From Segatella salivae DSM 15606 (lineage in GTDB: Bacteria; Bacteroidota; Bacteroidia; Bacteroidales; Bacteroidaceae), in contig NZ_GL629647.1 of NCBI RefSeq assembly GCF_000185845.1, positions 2,992,803 through 3,056,802 on the forward strand: a DNA stretch of 64,000 nt. The letters run 5' to 3'. Positions within the stretch are counted from its first letter, which is position 1; each line of letters opens with the position of its first letter. The notes beneath the pieces were generated by a model that was not told the origin of the DNA, made no database searches, and worked only from the letters and a program-made list of their open reading frames with translations. Positions 17,708 through 26,331 of this stretch are shown one piece after another. The position numbers and the translations under genes were made by a program.

Positions 17708-19882
17708 CTATTTTAGCAGGTATCTCACCTTGAATGCAAAGTATCTTCCGGGTAGTGGACGATTAAACTCGGACACAATGTGGCGATTAGCCAGGTTTTT
17801 TATCTTGAACGTAAATACCCATTGGTCATCGTTTAGACTGTGTTCTATGGCGGCATCCATTGTAAATGAAGACGGAATCTTCTTATCCTGATAGCGACTC
17901 ACTTCAAAATCATAGTAGAATTGATGCACATAAGAGGCATCGAAGAACAAACGAGTGTTTTGATTCTTGCCTCCGAAGAGGTTTTCTTTATGATATTCAG
18001 CTCCAAAGTTACCCATTAGATAAGGTATATTGGGTATTCGCTTCATATAAGTGGGGTTTTCTACTGCCGTGCCTGGAATCATTTTGCGCACATCGCGTAG
18101 GTCTTGATACGTTCCATTGGCATAAAGATAGACCGAAGAACATACATCTGCTTTCACATCTAACTCTATACCACGTGTGCGAACGCTTCCAAAATTGCGA
18201 TAACGTGCCATTGTTGGAATCAAGTCGGGGGTGAATCGAATCATGTCTTTGAGTTGATTGTAAAAGCCATTAAATTCAATTTCTACCAATCCTCCATTCT
18301 GTTTGATATGCCGATACATCATGCCCACATTCACTCCCGACGTGCGTTCGGGTTTCAAGGCAGGCGAAGCGAGGATAGAATAGCCATTACCTATGAGCTC
18401 TTCATTGGTTGGAATGCGCACTTCTGAATTGAAAGAAGCCTTCACCATCCAGTCATTTGTCAACTTATATCGCATGGCATCATTGAATCCAAAATAAGAT
18501 TTCGACACGCTTACTGGTTCAGGTGCGCTGACAGAATAAACGTTTATGGAGCGCGAATGAGAAGAAAACTTATAGTTTTTCAGCGTAAACGCATTTTGAA
18601 AACGGCCTTCGAAGAGCGTTAAATCATAGGATAAGGCTAAGGTTAATGTGTTCATGCGGCTTGGGAAGTTAGATTGAAAGCCCAATGCTTTGTCCATTAA
18701 CGGGTCTTTGGGACGTAGTGAATTTCGGTCGAAATAAACGTTTAGATTTACACCATGGTGCTTGTCTATCGTGTATTCTAAATTGAGTTTAGACGTCAAT
18801 TCTTTTGAATGGTTGTTTCCATCCGAGGGATAGTTGTTTTGTTCTCCACCATAAGGAGAGACCGGAGGTAGCTTGTTGCCATCCCAATCATAGCGGTTCA
18901 TGGCCTTATCACATAGGCCATACCTGCCAATTGCATATCCGATGTTGAAGTCAAAGTCAAGTCCGTCTAAGAAAAAGTTCTTTCGTTTCAGCGTGAGTGC
19001 AGTCACTCCAATAATAGAATGGTTATAAGCTTCGCGCACATCAAGGTCGATTCCTTGTATCTCTTGACGTGTTTTGAGAAAGATAAGCTCCCATTTCATT
19101 TCGTCAAACCACCATTTCGTGGCCTTGAGTGACATTCCTGTCATGATTTTCTTAAAGGTGTCATGGTCTCTTTCAACCATTCGGTTGCCTACATTGGATA
19201 GCAACATCTTGTAGTTGTTCTTTGAAAACGAGAAAGCGCCACCTATTCCAAATTGTAATCCGCTTTTTTTATCCGTACGCTTAAACACTGTTGACACCTG
19301 ATGGGTATTGAAAGAACCCAGTTCATAGGAGAAATCGAAGTACACAGGGGGGTATTCTTTCGTCACCACATTTACGGCTCCACCTAATGCCGCACCACCA
19401 AACTTATAAGGAACAATGCCTTTATACACCTCAATGCGTTCTATCATGTTGGTAGGAATGTCGTTGAGTGTTACAAAGTTATTGAGTTGTGACATTGGGG
19501 TTTCATCGACAAACATTCCCATTCGCTTTCCTTCCAAGCCGCGAAGAGAAATGCGCGAGGCGCTCCCTAAGCCTCCGGTGTTGCGGATAGTGACGCCAAC
19601 GGTGCGTGCAAGGGCGTCATTGATGTTGGATGCTGTGCCTTGTAACTGGCGCTGACCAATGACAGATATGGGCATAGCCGACTCTTTTAGTTTCCTAATT
19701 TCACTACGAGCGGTCACCGTAACCTCCTTGATTACTACCGTCGTGTCTAACGTTACAGGCTGTTGTGCAAAGGTGTTAACCCCAAGAAACAGGCCTAAGG
19801 CAATCAAACAACTTCTTCTTTTGGAGCGCGAAAGCGGTGAATGTACATGGTTGAAGGGTTGTTTTTTTCTTGTATTGTCCAT
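17708..19882 (-). CDS. TonB-dependent outer membrane receptor (iron/siderophore type)
   Basis: About 724 aa from the ATG at 19882; the longer reading frame to 19990 overlaps the promoter, so it is rejected. After a long basic n-region comes a signal sequence (SCLIALGLFLGVNTFAQ), then the TonB box region (TLDTTVVIKEVTVTA). Then come the plug (ISLRGLEGKRMGMFVDE, IERIEVYKGIVPYKFGGAALGGAVNVVT) and a 22-strand barrel ending in FAFKVRYLLK. Unlike SusC it has no CarboxypepD-like domain and no DEVVVVGYGT motif. It also lacks a SusD partner and is followed by a propeller-like lipoprotein, which points to metal-chelate or vitamin import. The ligand is not known. Confidence 0.88.
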   Translation of the reverse strand: MDNTRKKQPFNHVHSPLSRSKRRSCLIALGLFLGVNTFAQQPVTLDTTVVIKEVTVTARSEIRKLKESAMPISVIGQRQLQGTASNINDALARTVGVTIRNTGGLGSASRISLRGLEGKRMGMFVDETPMSQLNNFVTLNDIPTNMIERIEVYKGIVPYKFGGAALGGAVNVVTKEYPPVYFDFSYELGSFNTHQVSTVFKRTDKKSGLQFGIGGAFSFSKNNYKMLLSNVGNRMVERDHDTFKKIMTGMSLKATKWWFDEMKWELIFLKTRQEIQGIDLDVREAYNHSIIGVTALTLKRKNFFLDGLDFDFNIGYAIGRYGLCDKAMNRYDWDGNKLPPVSPYGGEQNNYPSDGNNHSKELTSKLNLEYTIDKHHGVNLNVYFDRNSLRPKDPLMDKALGFQSNFPSRMNTLTLALSYDLTLFEGRFQNAFTLKNYKFSSHSRSINVYSVSAPEPVSVSKSYFGFNDAMRYKLTNDWMVKASFNSEVRIPTNEELIGNGYSILASPALKPERTSGVNVGMMYRHIKQNGGLVEIEFNGFYNQLKDMIRFTPDLIPTMARYRNFGSVRTRGIELDVKADVCSSVYLYANGTYQDLRDVRKMIPGTAVENPTYMKRIPNIPYLMGNFGAEYHKENLFGGKNQNTRLFFDASYVHQFYYDFEVSRYQDKKIPSSFTMDAAIEHSLNDDQWVFTFKIKNLANRHIVSEFNRPLPGRYFAFKVRYLLK

Positions 19883-19959
19883 TAAACTTTTCGTTGATAT
19901 GGTTTTTAATGATTTGTAGTATATGTCTCTAACATTAGTTGTACATGATGTGGACAATG

Positions 19960-19990
19960 CAAAAGTAAATAAAAATGCAATGTAAACCAA
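19960..19990 (-). promoter_or_regulatory. Promoter of the TonB receptor/lipoprotein pair
   Basis: On the minus strand, -33 TTGG (19987-19990), a 19-nt spacer, and -7 TACTTTTG (19960-19967). The predicted leader to the ATG at 19882 is about 70 nt. No Fur-type palindrome is obvious to the eye. Confidence 0.6.
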
Positions 19991-20135
19991 TACCTATTTC
20001 TCGGTAAATTGTTATGAAAAAGGAGGTCATCTCTACTGATTCATTGCGTGAATTGGTAGAGATTGCGTGAGGAAAAGAGGGGCAAAATAGCGTTGAAAAA
20101 GATTAGGTGAGTTGTGGTTTACGGAGGGATAGAAT

Positions 20136-20173
20136 TAAAAAAGCGGAGAGATGCATGGTGCATTTCTCCGCTT
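20136..20173 (-). terminator. Rho-independent terminator of prs
   Basis: Arms AGCGGAGAGATGCA (20142-20155) and TGCATTTCTCCGCT (20159-20172) form a 14-nt stem with one G-T wobble and a 3-nt loop. Read on the minus strand the stem is followed by a T-run, placed about 25 nt after the prs stop. Confidence 0.85.
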
Positions 20174-20196
20174 GATGTCATATCGGAATTTTAATC

Positions 20197-21135
20197 TTAT
20201 ACCAAATATTGTGATGAGATGCTCTCGTTGTCTACCACACGGCGAATGGTTTCGGCAAACATGTCGGCAACAGAGAGTTGCTTTACCTTTGCACTGCGGT
20301 GAGAGTAGGGGATGGAGTCGGTGAAGATAATCTCTTCGAGGGCTGAATTCTGCACACGTTCTGAGGCCGGACCGCTCATGACGCAGTGGGACGCACAGGC
20401 GCGTACAGTCTTTGCACCGGCTTCTTTCATGATGTCGGCAGCCTTAGTAATGGTGCCTGCTGTGTCAACCATATCGTCGACGATGACAACATTCTTGTCT
20501 TTCACGTCACCGATAATCTGCATTGTGGCCACGACATTGGCGCGGGCGCGGGTCTTGTTGCATAGAACGAGTGGGCAACCTAAGTATTTTGCATAGGTGT
20601 TGGCACGCTTTGAGCCACCTACGTCAGGTGAAGCGATGACGAGATCTTTTAGATGTAGGCTTTGCAAATAGGGCAAAAGGACGCCTGATGCATAGAGGTG
20701 ATCTACGGGAACATCAAAGAATCCCTGAATCTGGTCAGCGTGTAGATCCATCGTGATGACGCGGTCGATGCCGGCAACACTCAGTAAGTCGGCCACAAGT
20801 TTTGCGCCGATGCTGACACGAGGCTTGTCTTTTCTGTCTTGACGTGCCCAACCAAAGTAGGGGATTACAGCGATGATGTGACGGGCAGAAGCGCGTTTGG
20901 CTGCATCAATCATCAGCAACAGTTCCATGAGGTTGTCTGAATTGGGGAAGGTACTCTGTACCAAGAATACGTCACGGCCACGGATTGACTCCTCATAAGA
21001 CACTGCAAACTCACCATCAGAGAACTTTGTTACCACCAAGTTTCCAAGTGGACAACCTAAGCTGGCACAAATCTTTTCTGCAAGGTAGCGTGTGTTTGTA
21101 CCCGAGAAAACCAAAAAAGAGTTATTTTCACTCAT
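20197..21135 (-). CDS. prs: Ribose-phosphate pyrophosphokinase
   Basis: 312 aa, the usual length. It makes PRPP from ribose 5-phosphate and ATP in the cytoplasm for purine, pyrimidine, His, Trp and NAD synthesis. The ATP-side loop (YFGWARQDRKDKPR, ~95-108), the metal-binding DLHADQIQGFF (~130), and the PRPP-binding VVIVDDMVDTAGT (~218) are intact. The gene stands alone, with its own terminator at 20136-20173 and a promoter at 21391-21422. The promoter implies an unusually long leader of ~250 nt. Confidence 0.97.
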   Translation of the reverse strand: MSENNSFLVFSGTNTRYLAEKICASLGCPLGNLVVTKFSDGEFAVSYEESIRGRDVFLVQSTFPNSDNLMELLLMIDAAKRASARHIIAVIPYFGWARQDRKDKPRVSIGAKLVADLLSVAGIDRVITMDLHADQIQGFFDVPVDHLYASGVLLPYLQSLHLKDLVIASPDVGGSKRANTYAKYLGCPLVLCNKTRARANVVATMQIIGDVKDKNVVIVDDMVDTAGTITKAADIMKEAGAKTVRACASHCVMSGPASERVQNSALEEIIFTDSIPYSHRSAKVKQLSVADMFAETIRRVVDNESISSQYLV

Positions 21136-21390
21136 TTCTATTAGTGTTTATATTAATAAGTTTATTTGCTGTTTCGTTAAGAATCGGTGTGTGGGAGAAT
21201 CGTTTTCGGGGTTGGATATAGCCCATTTCAAACGATTATCCCCTTGTGTTGTAGGGTTCAAATAAGTTGTTTGGAAGAAGCAAAGAGCCTTTACGCCCTT
21301 GTGGAGCATCGGCAAGCGTCGCGCTCTTTTTATGTTTGTTGTGGGGCTTTCCAACCAAGTGGGCTTCATTGCGTTTCTTCTTTGATGATG
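21136..21390 (-). promoter_or_regulatory. Long structured 5' leader of prs
   Basis: Assuming the promoter at 21391-21422, about 250 nt of leader precede prs. It contains a hairpin with perfect 8-nt arms (21198-21205 AATCGTTT, 21230-21237 AAACGATT) and inner GGG/CCC pairing. No known riboswitch class is recognised, and the small ORFs called here look spurious. Confidence 0.4.
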
Positions 21391-21422
21391 CAAATGTATG
21401 AAAATTCTATCAAACAAGCAAT
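21391..21422 (-). promoter_or_regulatory. Putative prs promoter
   Basis: On the minus strand, -7 TACATTTG (21391-21398) with ATTG (21419-21422) 20 nt upstream, a near match to the Bacteroidetes consensus. Confidence 0.5.
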
Positions 21423-21440
21423 TATATCCGCGTAAAAAGT

Positions 21441-21448
21441 TACCTTTG
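21441..21448 (+). promoter_or_regulatory. -7 box of nspC promoter
   Basis: TACCTTTG at 21441-21448 matches TAnnTTTG perfectly; no TTTG is found at the expected -33 spacing. It lies 24 nt before the ATG at 21473, which excludes the longer in-frame start at 21398 because that would sit upstream of the transcript. Confidence 0.55.
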
Positions 21449-21472
21449 CATCACGAACTTTTATTTTTAGGA

Positions 21473-22639
21473 ATGATGAAATTAAACCTCGATACATTTT
21501 CAGGGATTAGTAAACCGATATATATTCTTGAGGAAGCACGGTTGCGTCGCAATCTAAACCTTATTAAAGATGTGGCGCGTGAGGCTGATGTTGAAGTGAT
21601 TTTGGCGTTCAAGGCCTATGCGCTTTGGAAGACCTTTCCCATTTTTCGGGAGTATATTCGTGCCACAACAGCGAGTTCTTTGTCAGAAGCTCGGTTGGCT
21701 TTTGAGGAGTTTGGCAGTAAGGCGCACACCTTTTCTCCGGCATATACCGACTATGAGATTGACGAAATTGCCCGCTTGTCGAGTCATCTTCAGTTCAATT
21801 CGCTGACTCAGTATGCGCGTTATCATGAGCGGGTGCGCAAAGAAAATGCCACCATTAGTCTTGGATTGCGCATCAATCCGGAGTATTCAGAGGTGGGAAC
21901 CGACCTTTATAATCCTTGTGCTCCAGGCACTCGGTTTGGTATTACGGCTGATAAGTTGCCCGAAACGCTGCCTGCTGACATTGAAGGTTTCCATTGTCAT
22001 TGCCATTGTGAGAGTGGGGCGGAGACCTTTGAACGCACTCTTCAGCATATAGAAGCAAAGTTTTCGCGGTGGTTTTCACAATTGAAGTGGATTAATTTTG
22101 GTGGTGGTCATCTCATGACACGCAATGATTATGACACGATGTTGCTGGTAGATGTGCTGCAAAAATTCCGTCAACGATATCCTTGGTTGAAGGTAATCTT
22201 GGAACCAGGAAGTGCATTTGCCTGGCAGACGGGCCCCTTGGTGAGTCAGGTTGTGGATGTGGTTGAAGACCGAGGGATAAAGACTGTCATCCTGAATGTT
22301 AGCTTTACATGCCACATGCCCGATTGTTTGGAGATGCCTTATTTTCCAGTTGTGCGTGGCGCAAAACACATAGCTCAAGACAATCACCATTCACCTTATA
22401 TATATAGGCTTGGTGGAAACTCATGTCTTAGTGGTGATTTTATGGGTTATTGGGAGTTTGATCATGCACCGCAAGTGGGAGAAAATGTGATATTTGAAGA
22501 CATGCTGCATTATACAACGGTGAAAACCAATATGTTTAATGGCATCTCTCATCCCGCCATTGGTATCGCTCGTCTTGATGGAACGCTTGAAATCTTGCGC
22601 GAATATGGTTATGAAGATTATCATGAGCGAATGGATTGA
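21473..22639 (+). CDS. nspC: Carboxynorspermidine decarboxylase
   Basis: 388 aa from the ATG at 21473. It is a PLP-dependent fold-III (alanine racemase-like) decarboxylase that converts carboxynorspermidine/carboxyspermidine to norspermidine/spermidine in the polyamine pathway used by many gut Bacteroidetes. The PLP lysine lies in VILAFKAYALW (~45), with the His-rich GFHCHCHCESG (~180) and glycine-rich FGGGH (~215). The active-site Cys region NVSFTCHMPDCLEMPY (~265) and the C-terminal GGNSCLSGDF (~320) are also characteristic of NspC. The partner carboxyspermidine dehydrogenase is not in this window. A TTG/ATG ambiguity is absent; ATG ATG at 21473/21476 leaves one codon of uncertainty. Confidence 0.93.
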   Translation: MMKLNLDTFSGISKPIYILEEARLRRNLNLIKDVAREADVEVILAFKAYALWKTFPIFREYIRATTASSLSEARLAFEEFGSKAHTFSPAYTDYEIDEIARLSSHLQFNSLTQYARYHERVRKENATISLGLRINPEYSEVGTDLYNPCAPGTRFGITADKLPETLPADIEGFHCHCHCESGAETFERTLQHIEAKFSRWFSQLKWINFGGGHLMTRNDYDTMLLVDVLQKFRQRYPWLKVILEPGSAFAWQTGPLVSQVVDVVEDRGIKTVILNVSFTCHMPDCLEMPYFPVVRGAKHIAQDNHHSPYIYRLGGNSCLSGDFMGYWEFDHAPQVGENVIFEDMLHYTTVKTNMFNGISHPAIGIARLDGTLEILREYGYEDYHERMD

Positions 22640-22680
22640 GGTCTATTTGTGATATTTTCTTCAAAAAAACGCAGTAAAAG

Positions 22681-22711
22681 TTTGCTGATTAAAAAAAAAG
22701 TCTTACCTTTG
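22681..22711 (+). promoter_or_regulatory. Promoter of the tRNA cluster
   Basis: Exact consensus: TTTG (22681-22684), 19-nt spacer, TACCTTTG (22704-22711). It is placed 38 nt before the first tRNA and is the best example of the Bacteroidetes promoter in the window. Confidence 0.85.
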
Positions 22712-22748
22712 CACCGCATTTAGAGAAATGCTCCTGCAAAGGATAATT

Positions 22749-22821
<73 letters not shown>

Positions 22822-22867
22822 CATACATTCTGAATAAAACATTAAGAAGAATGTTTCTTCGATGCCT

Positions 22868-22949
22868 GCCCAGGTGGCGGAATTGGTAGACGCGCACGTT
22901 TCAGGTGCGTGTGTTTCACGACGTGCAGGTTCGAGTCCTGTTCTGGGCA
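22868..22949 (+). tRNA. tRNA-Leu (CAG)
   Basis: 82 nt class II tRNA. Acceptor GCCCAGG/TCTGGGC, anticodon stem CACGT/GCGTG with loop TTCAGGT (anticodon CAG), an extended variable arm, and T loop TTCGAGT. Confidence 0.95.
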
Positions 22950-22975
22950 CATTATTCAGAATGCATTTACATGTC

Positions 22976-23059
22976 GGAGAGGTGGCGGAATTGGTAGACG
23001 CGCTACTTTGAGGGGGTAGTGTCAATTGTGACGTGGGAGTTCGAGTCTCCTCCTCTTCA
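22976..23059 (+). tRNA. tRNA-Leu (GAG)
   Basis: 84 nt class II tRNA. Acceptor GGAGAGG/CCTCTTC (one G-T pair), anticodon loop TTGAGGG (anticodon GAG), long variable arm, T loop TTCGAGT. Confidence 0.93.
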
Positions 23060-23087
23060 CACGTAAATAAGGCTTTTTTATTTCTCT

Positions 23088-23160
<73 letters not shown>

Positions 23161-23187
23161 CTTTTTCTAAGGGAAACATACACATCA

Positions 23188-23733
23188 ATGAATTTATATT
23201 TAAGATATTTTGATCGCGAAACGCTTGTTCCAAATGTGGAAGAGGCGCTTGATTTTTTAAGCTCTATACCCGAAATAGGAATGAATCCGGATTTAGAGGC
23301 AGACATACGCGACTATGTTGCCAGTGATGTTTGCTATCCGAAACGTTATAAAGTGCGTCAACGTGTCTACTTCATCATTATTAAAACAATGGCTGCTACG
23401 ATGGCTGATTTCAAAGAGAAGAAGGCTGTTCGCCCCGTTGCTCCTGTCATTGATAAGCATGAATTGGCTGCATCGGCCATGACACGACTCACTGAAATGC
23501 AGCCGGGATGGTATGAAGGTACACTCGATTTCAAGCGTGTTGTCATGGTTCCTACCACAGGCAAGCACGAATATCGCGACACTCACTTCGTTGCTCAGTG
23601 CAAAGCTAACTCAGGACAAGATTGTTATGCTCGCATTGTTGACTATCTGCGCAGCCGTGTAGACAGTCGTTCGCAATTCCCTTCTGCCAAAGGAAAGAAC
23701 TTTCATTTCAAGTATCTTGGCATGTGGAAGTAG
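23188..23733 (+). CDS. Conserved-looking hypothetical protein
   Basis: 181 aa from the ATG at 23188, the first start clear of the tRNA-Gly gene. It has no signal peptide or membrane segment. It is mixed alpha/beta and basic at the C-terminus (CYARIVDYLRSRVDSRSQFPSAKGKNF). I do not recognise a family. It lies 51 nt upstream of ssb in the same direction and may be co-transcribed, but nothing else indicates its role. Confidence 0.7.
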   Translation: MNLYLRYFDRETLVPNVEEALDFLSSIPEIGMNPDLEADIRDYVASDVCYPKRYKVRQRVYFIIIKTMAATMADFKEKKAVRPVAPVIDKHELAASAMTRLTEMQPGWYEGTLDFKRVVMVPTTGKHEYRDTHFVAQCKANSGQDCYARIVDYLRSRVDSRSQFPSAKGKNFHFKYLGMWK

Positions 23734-23784
23734 GCTTTTGCCGCATGATTTCCGTCATTTCAACCCTTAAACTCATAGACAACG

Positions 23785-24222
23785 ATGAATAAAGTGATGC
23801 TCATTGGAAACGTTGGAAAAGAACCCGACGTGCGTTATTACGACCAAGACCAGGCGGTGGCTACGTTTTCATTGGCCACAACAGAGCGAGGCTACACGCT
23901 ACAAAATGGTACTAAGGTGCCCGATCACACCGATTGGCACACTGTTATGGCGTGGCGTGGCTTGGCAAAAATCGTTGAAAAGTATGTGCATAAAGGGGAT
24001 AAACTCTATATAGAAGGCCGAATCCGTTACCGCAGTTATGACGATCAGAAAGGTCAGCGACGCTTTGTTACGGAGATTCTTGCCGAGAATATGGAGCTGC
24101 TTACCCCCAGACCGGTCGCTAATGAAACGTCTGCAGGACAATCAACTGCAGCCGATCAAACGCAACAAACCAACCAACGGGAGGCTGAAAACACGCCCGA
24201 TGACGGAGGTTTACCATTTTAG
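23785..24222 (+). CDS. ssb: Single-stranded DNA-binding protein
   Basis: 145 aa. An OB-fold domain (MNKVMLIGNVGKEPDVRYY ... GDKLYIEGRIRYRSY, residues 1-108) is followed by a Gln/Thr-rich disordered tail and the acidic tip DDGGLPF that recruits repair and replication partners. It protects single-stranded DNA in replication and repair. The neighbour gldE follows after 18 nt, an ssb-gldE-PPTase order that I recall from Bacteroidetes. Confidence 0.95.
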   Translation: MNKVMLIGNVGKEPDVRYYDQDQAVATFSLATTERGYTLQNGTKVPDHTDWHTVMAWRGLAKIVEKYVHKGDKLYIEGRIRYRSYDDQKGQRRFVTEILAENMELLTPRPVANETSAGQSTAADQTQQTNQREAENTPDDGGLPF

Positions 24223-24240
24223 TAGTTAAAAAAACAACTT

Positions 24241-25563
24241 TTGGATATTACCACTTTTATTGAATCTTTTGCAGATGTGACGTTCCAATCACCTTCGATT
24301 GGAGTCGTTTTCTGTATGCTGCTGACAGTAGTTTTATTGTTAGCCTCGGGATTTGCCAGTGGTTCTGAAATCGCTTTCTTCAGTCTTTCGCCATCCGATA
24401 TTTCAGAACTTTCACCCGAACACAATGTGAAAGACCGCAACATCGACATCCTTTGCGAGGATAGTGAGCGCACACTTGCTGCTATTCTGATTACAAACAA
24501 CTTCGTCAATGTGACGATTATCATGCTTTGTAATCTGATTTTCAACTCAATTGTGCACTTCGGACCTAAGGCGCAGTGGCTTGAATTCATTGTGTTGACA
24601 GTGCTGTTAACGTTTCTGTTGCTGCTCTTTGGCGAGATAATGCCCAAGGTTTACAGCCGACAGAACGCACTGAAATTCTGCCGTTTTGCCGTTGGAGGCG
24701 TGCTCTTCATTCGCAAACTCTTTTGGCCTTTAGAGACGATTCTCATCAAAAGTGGCGTCTATGCCGAAAAGATTATGCAGCAAAAGAACCGCCAACTCAG
24801 TGTGGATGACCTTGAACAGGCGCTTGAACTCACCGACAAAGACGATATAAAAGACGAACAAAGCATGCTGCAAGGCATCATTCGCTTTGGCGACGAGACG
24901 GCCAAAGAGGTCATGACCTCAAGACAAGACATTGTGAATCTTGACATTCGAAGCAGCTTTTCGGATGTCTTGAAGTGTATTGTTGAGAATAATTACAGCC
25001 GCATCCCTGTCTATCAGGACAACAGCGACAATATTCGAGGCGTACTTTACATTAAAGACTTGCTGCCTCATTTGTCAAAAACCGACGCCTTCCGCTGGCA
25101 AAGTCTCATCCGGCCGCCTTATTTCGTGCCCGAAACGAAAAAGATTGACGACCTGCTTCGCGAGTTCCAAGAGAATAAAGTGCATATCGCCATCGTCGTA
25201 GATGAATATGGTGGCACGAGCGGTTTGGTCACTTTAGAGGATATTTTGGAGGAGATTGTCGGCGAAATCAACGACGAATTTGACGAAGAAGAGAAGTTCT
25301 ATACGAAACTAAACTATAATACATATATCTTCAAAGGCAAGGTTTTGCTGGCTGATTTCTGTAGGATTCTGAATCTTGATGACGACGAATTTGATGAGGT
25401 TGAGGGCGATGCTGACTCGCTTGCTGGCTTACTTTTAGAGTTGAAAGGCGACTTCCCAAGCGCTCATGAGAAGATAGAATATGAGAATTTCACGTTCGAA
25501 ATCCTCGCGATTGAAGAGCGTAGAATCGCAAAAGTGAAGGTTACGATTCACCAAAAAAACTAA
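24241..25563 (+). CDS. gldE: GldE-like CNNM/CBS-domain membrane protein
   Basis: 440 aa. The N-terminal CNNM/DUF21 transmembrane domain (~20-190; FASGSEIAFFSLSPSDISEL) is followed by a CBS-domain pair (~205-325; EVMTSRQDIVNL, FQENKVHIAIVVDEYGGTSGLVTLEDILEEIVGEI). A CorC/HlyC domain (~345-430) completes it. This is the architecture of GldE, a partner of GldD in gliding/T9SS-linked systems, and of CorC-type Mg/Co proteins. The start is a TTG at 24241: an in-frame stop lies at 24223-24225 and there is no ATG or GTG between, so TTG is the only start that keeps the whole first helix. Confidence 0.88.
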   Translation: MDITTFIESFADVTFQSPSIGVVFCMLLTVVLLLASGFASGSEIAFFSLSPSDISELSPEHNVKDRNIDILCEDSERTLAAILITNNFVNVTIIMLCNLIFNSIVHFGPKAQWLEFIVLTVLLTFLLLLFGEIMPKVYSRQNALKFCRFAVGGVLFIRKLFWPLETILIKSGVYAEKIMQQKNRQLSVDDLEQALELTDKDDIKDEQSMLQGIIRFGDETAKEVMTSRQDIVNLDIRSSFSDVLKCIVENNYSRIPVYQDNSDNIRGVLYIKDLLPHLSKTDAFRWQSLIRPPYFVPETKKIDDLLREFQENKVHIAIVVDEYGGTSGLVTLEDILEEIVGEINDEFDEEEKFYTKLNYNTYIFKGKVLLADFCRILNLDDDEFDEVEGDADSLAGLLLELKGDFPSAHEKIEYENFTFEILAIEERRIAKVKVTIHQKN

Positions 25564-25566
25564 ACC

Positions 25567-26178
25567 ATGCCATTGCTTTTCGTGAAAAGTCTGGACAAAG
25601 ACGTGCGATTGGGCGTGTGGAAGATAGAAGAAGACGTTGATGTTTTTCTTACTTCGCAGGCCGAAATGCACACCATCTTTCAGCAAGAGATTGCTGCATA
25701 CAAGAGCCTGGCACGGCGTTTAGAGAAACTTGCGGTCTATTCGCTGCTGTGGAACATGGTCAACGATTGTCCAATCATCACGCATAATGCCGATGGAAAG
25801 CCCTTTGTTCAAGGATGGAACATCAGCATCAGTCACACCAAAGGCTACGCTGCCATCATGGTTTCGCCTCATTCTGAGGTGGCCGTTGACATAGAATATC
25901 GCAGCAATCGCGTCAGTCGCATAGCCCATCGCTTTATGCGCGACGACGAAATGCAGGCAGAGGTCACGGCACAATTGGTGAATTGGTGTGCCAAAGAAAC
26001 GCTTTATAAATACTATTCCGCTCAAAATCTTCAGTATTTTGATATGAGGGTAACGCTCGATAACAGTGCGATGACGCATTGTTTCATTGAGAATTTGAAG
26101 GTAAACACACGTCATCAGGTGGAAATAAACGTAACCGATGACTATGTGTTGACCTATGTGGTGGGGAATGAAAAATAG
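25567..26178 (+). CDS. Sfp-type 4'-phosphopantetheinyl transferase
   Basis: 203 aa. It transfers the phosphopantetheine arm from CoA to the serine of carrier proteins. Family motifs are present: NISISHTKGYAAI (~83), VAVDIEYR with the Mg-binding Asp/Glu (~105), and WCAKETLYKYYS (~140, Lys). It starts 3 nt after gldE, so they are co-transcribed. The protein is of the broad-specificity Sfp class rather than AcpS. It is a candidate to activate the two ACPs of the polyketide cluster 27-31 kb away; that link is inference. The cluster itself shows no PPTase within the window. Confidence 0.88.
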   Translation: MPLLFVKSLDKDVRLGVWKIEEDVDVFLTSQAEMHTIFQQEIAAYKSLARRLEKLAVYSLLWNMVNDCPIITHNADGKPFVQGWNISISHTKGYAAIMVSPHSEVAVDIEYRSNRVSRIAHRFMRDDEMQAEVTAQLVNWCAKETLYKYYSAQNLQYFDMRVTLDNSAMTHCFIENLKVNTRHQVEINVTDDYVLTYVVGNEK

Positions 26179-26274
26179 GTTAGGATAACCCAAAAGGCGT
26201 GTTTATATGCGAAGAAAAAGCCTGTTTTTCATTCCCTGTGTGCAGGAATGAGGCACAAACCCCTTCTGTTTTGT

Positions 26275-26305
26275 TTTGTCGTTCAGCCTTTTTTTAATAT
26301 CTTTG
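26275..26305 (+). promoter_or_regulatory. Promoter of the YccF gene
   Basis: Exact consensus: TTTG (26275-26278), 19-nt spacer, TATCTTTG (26298-26305). It excludes the longer in-frame start at 26248 in favour of the ATG at 26332. Confidence 0.8.
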
Positions 26306-26331
26306 TCCGACATAACACGAAACATTACAAC

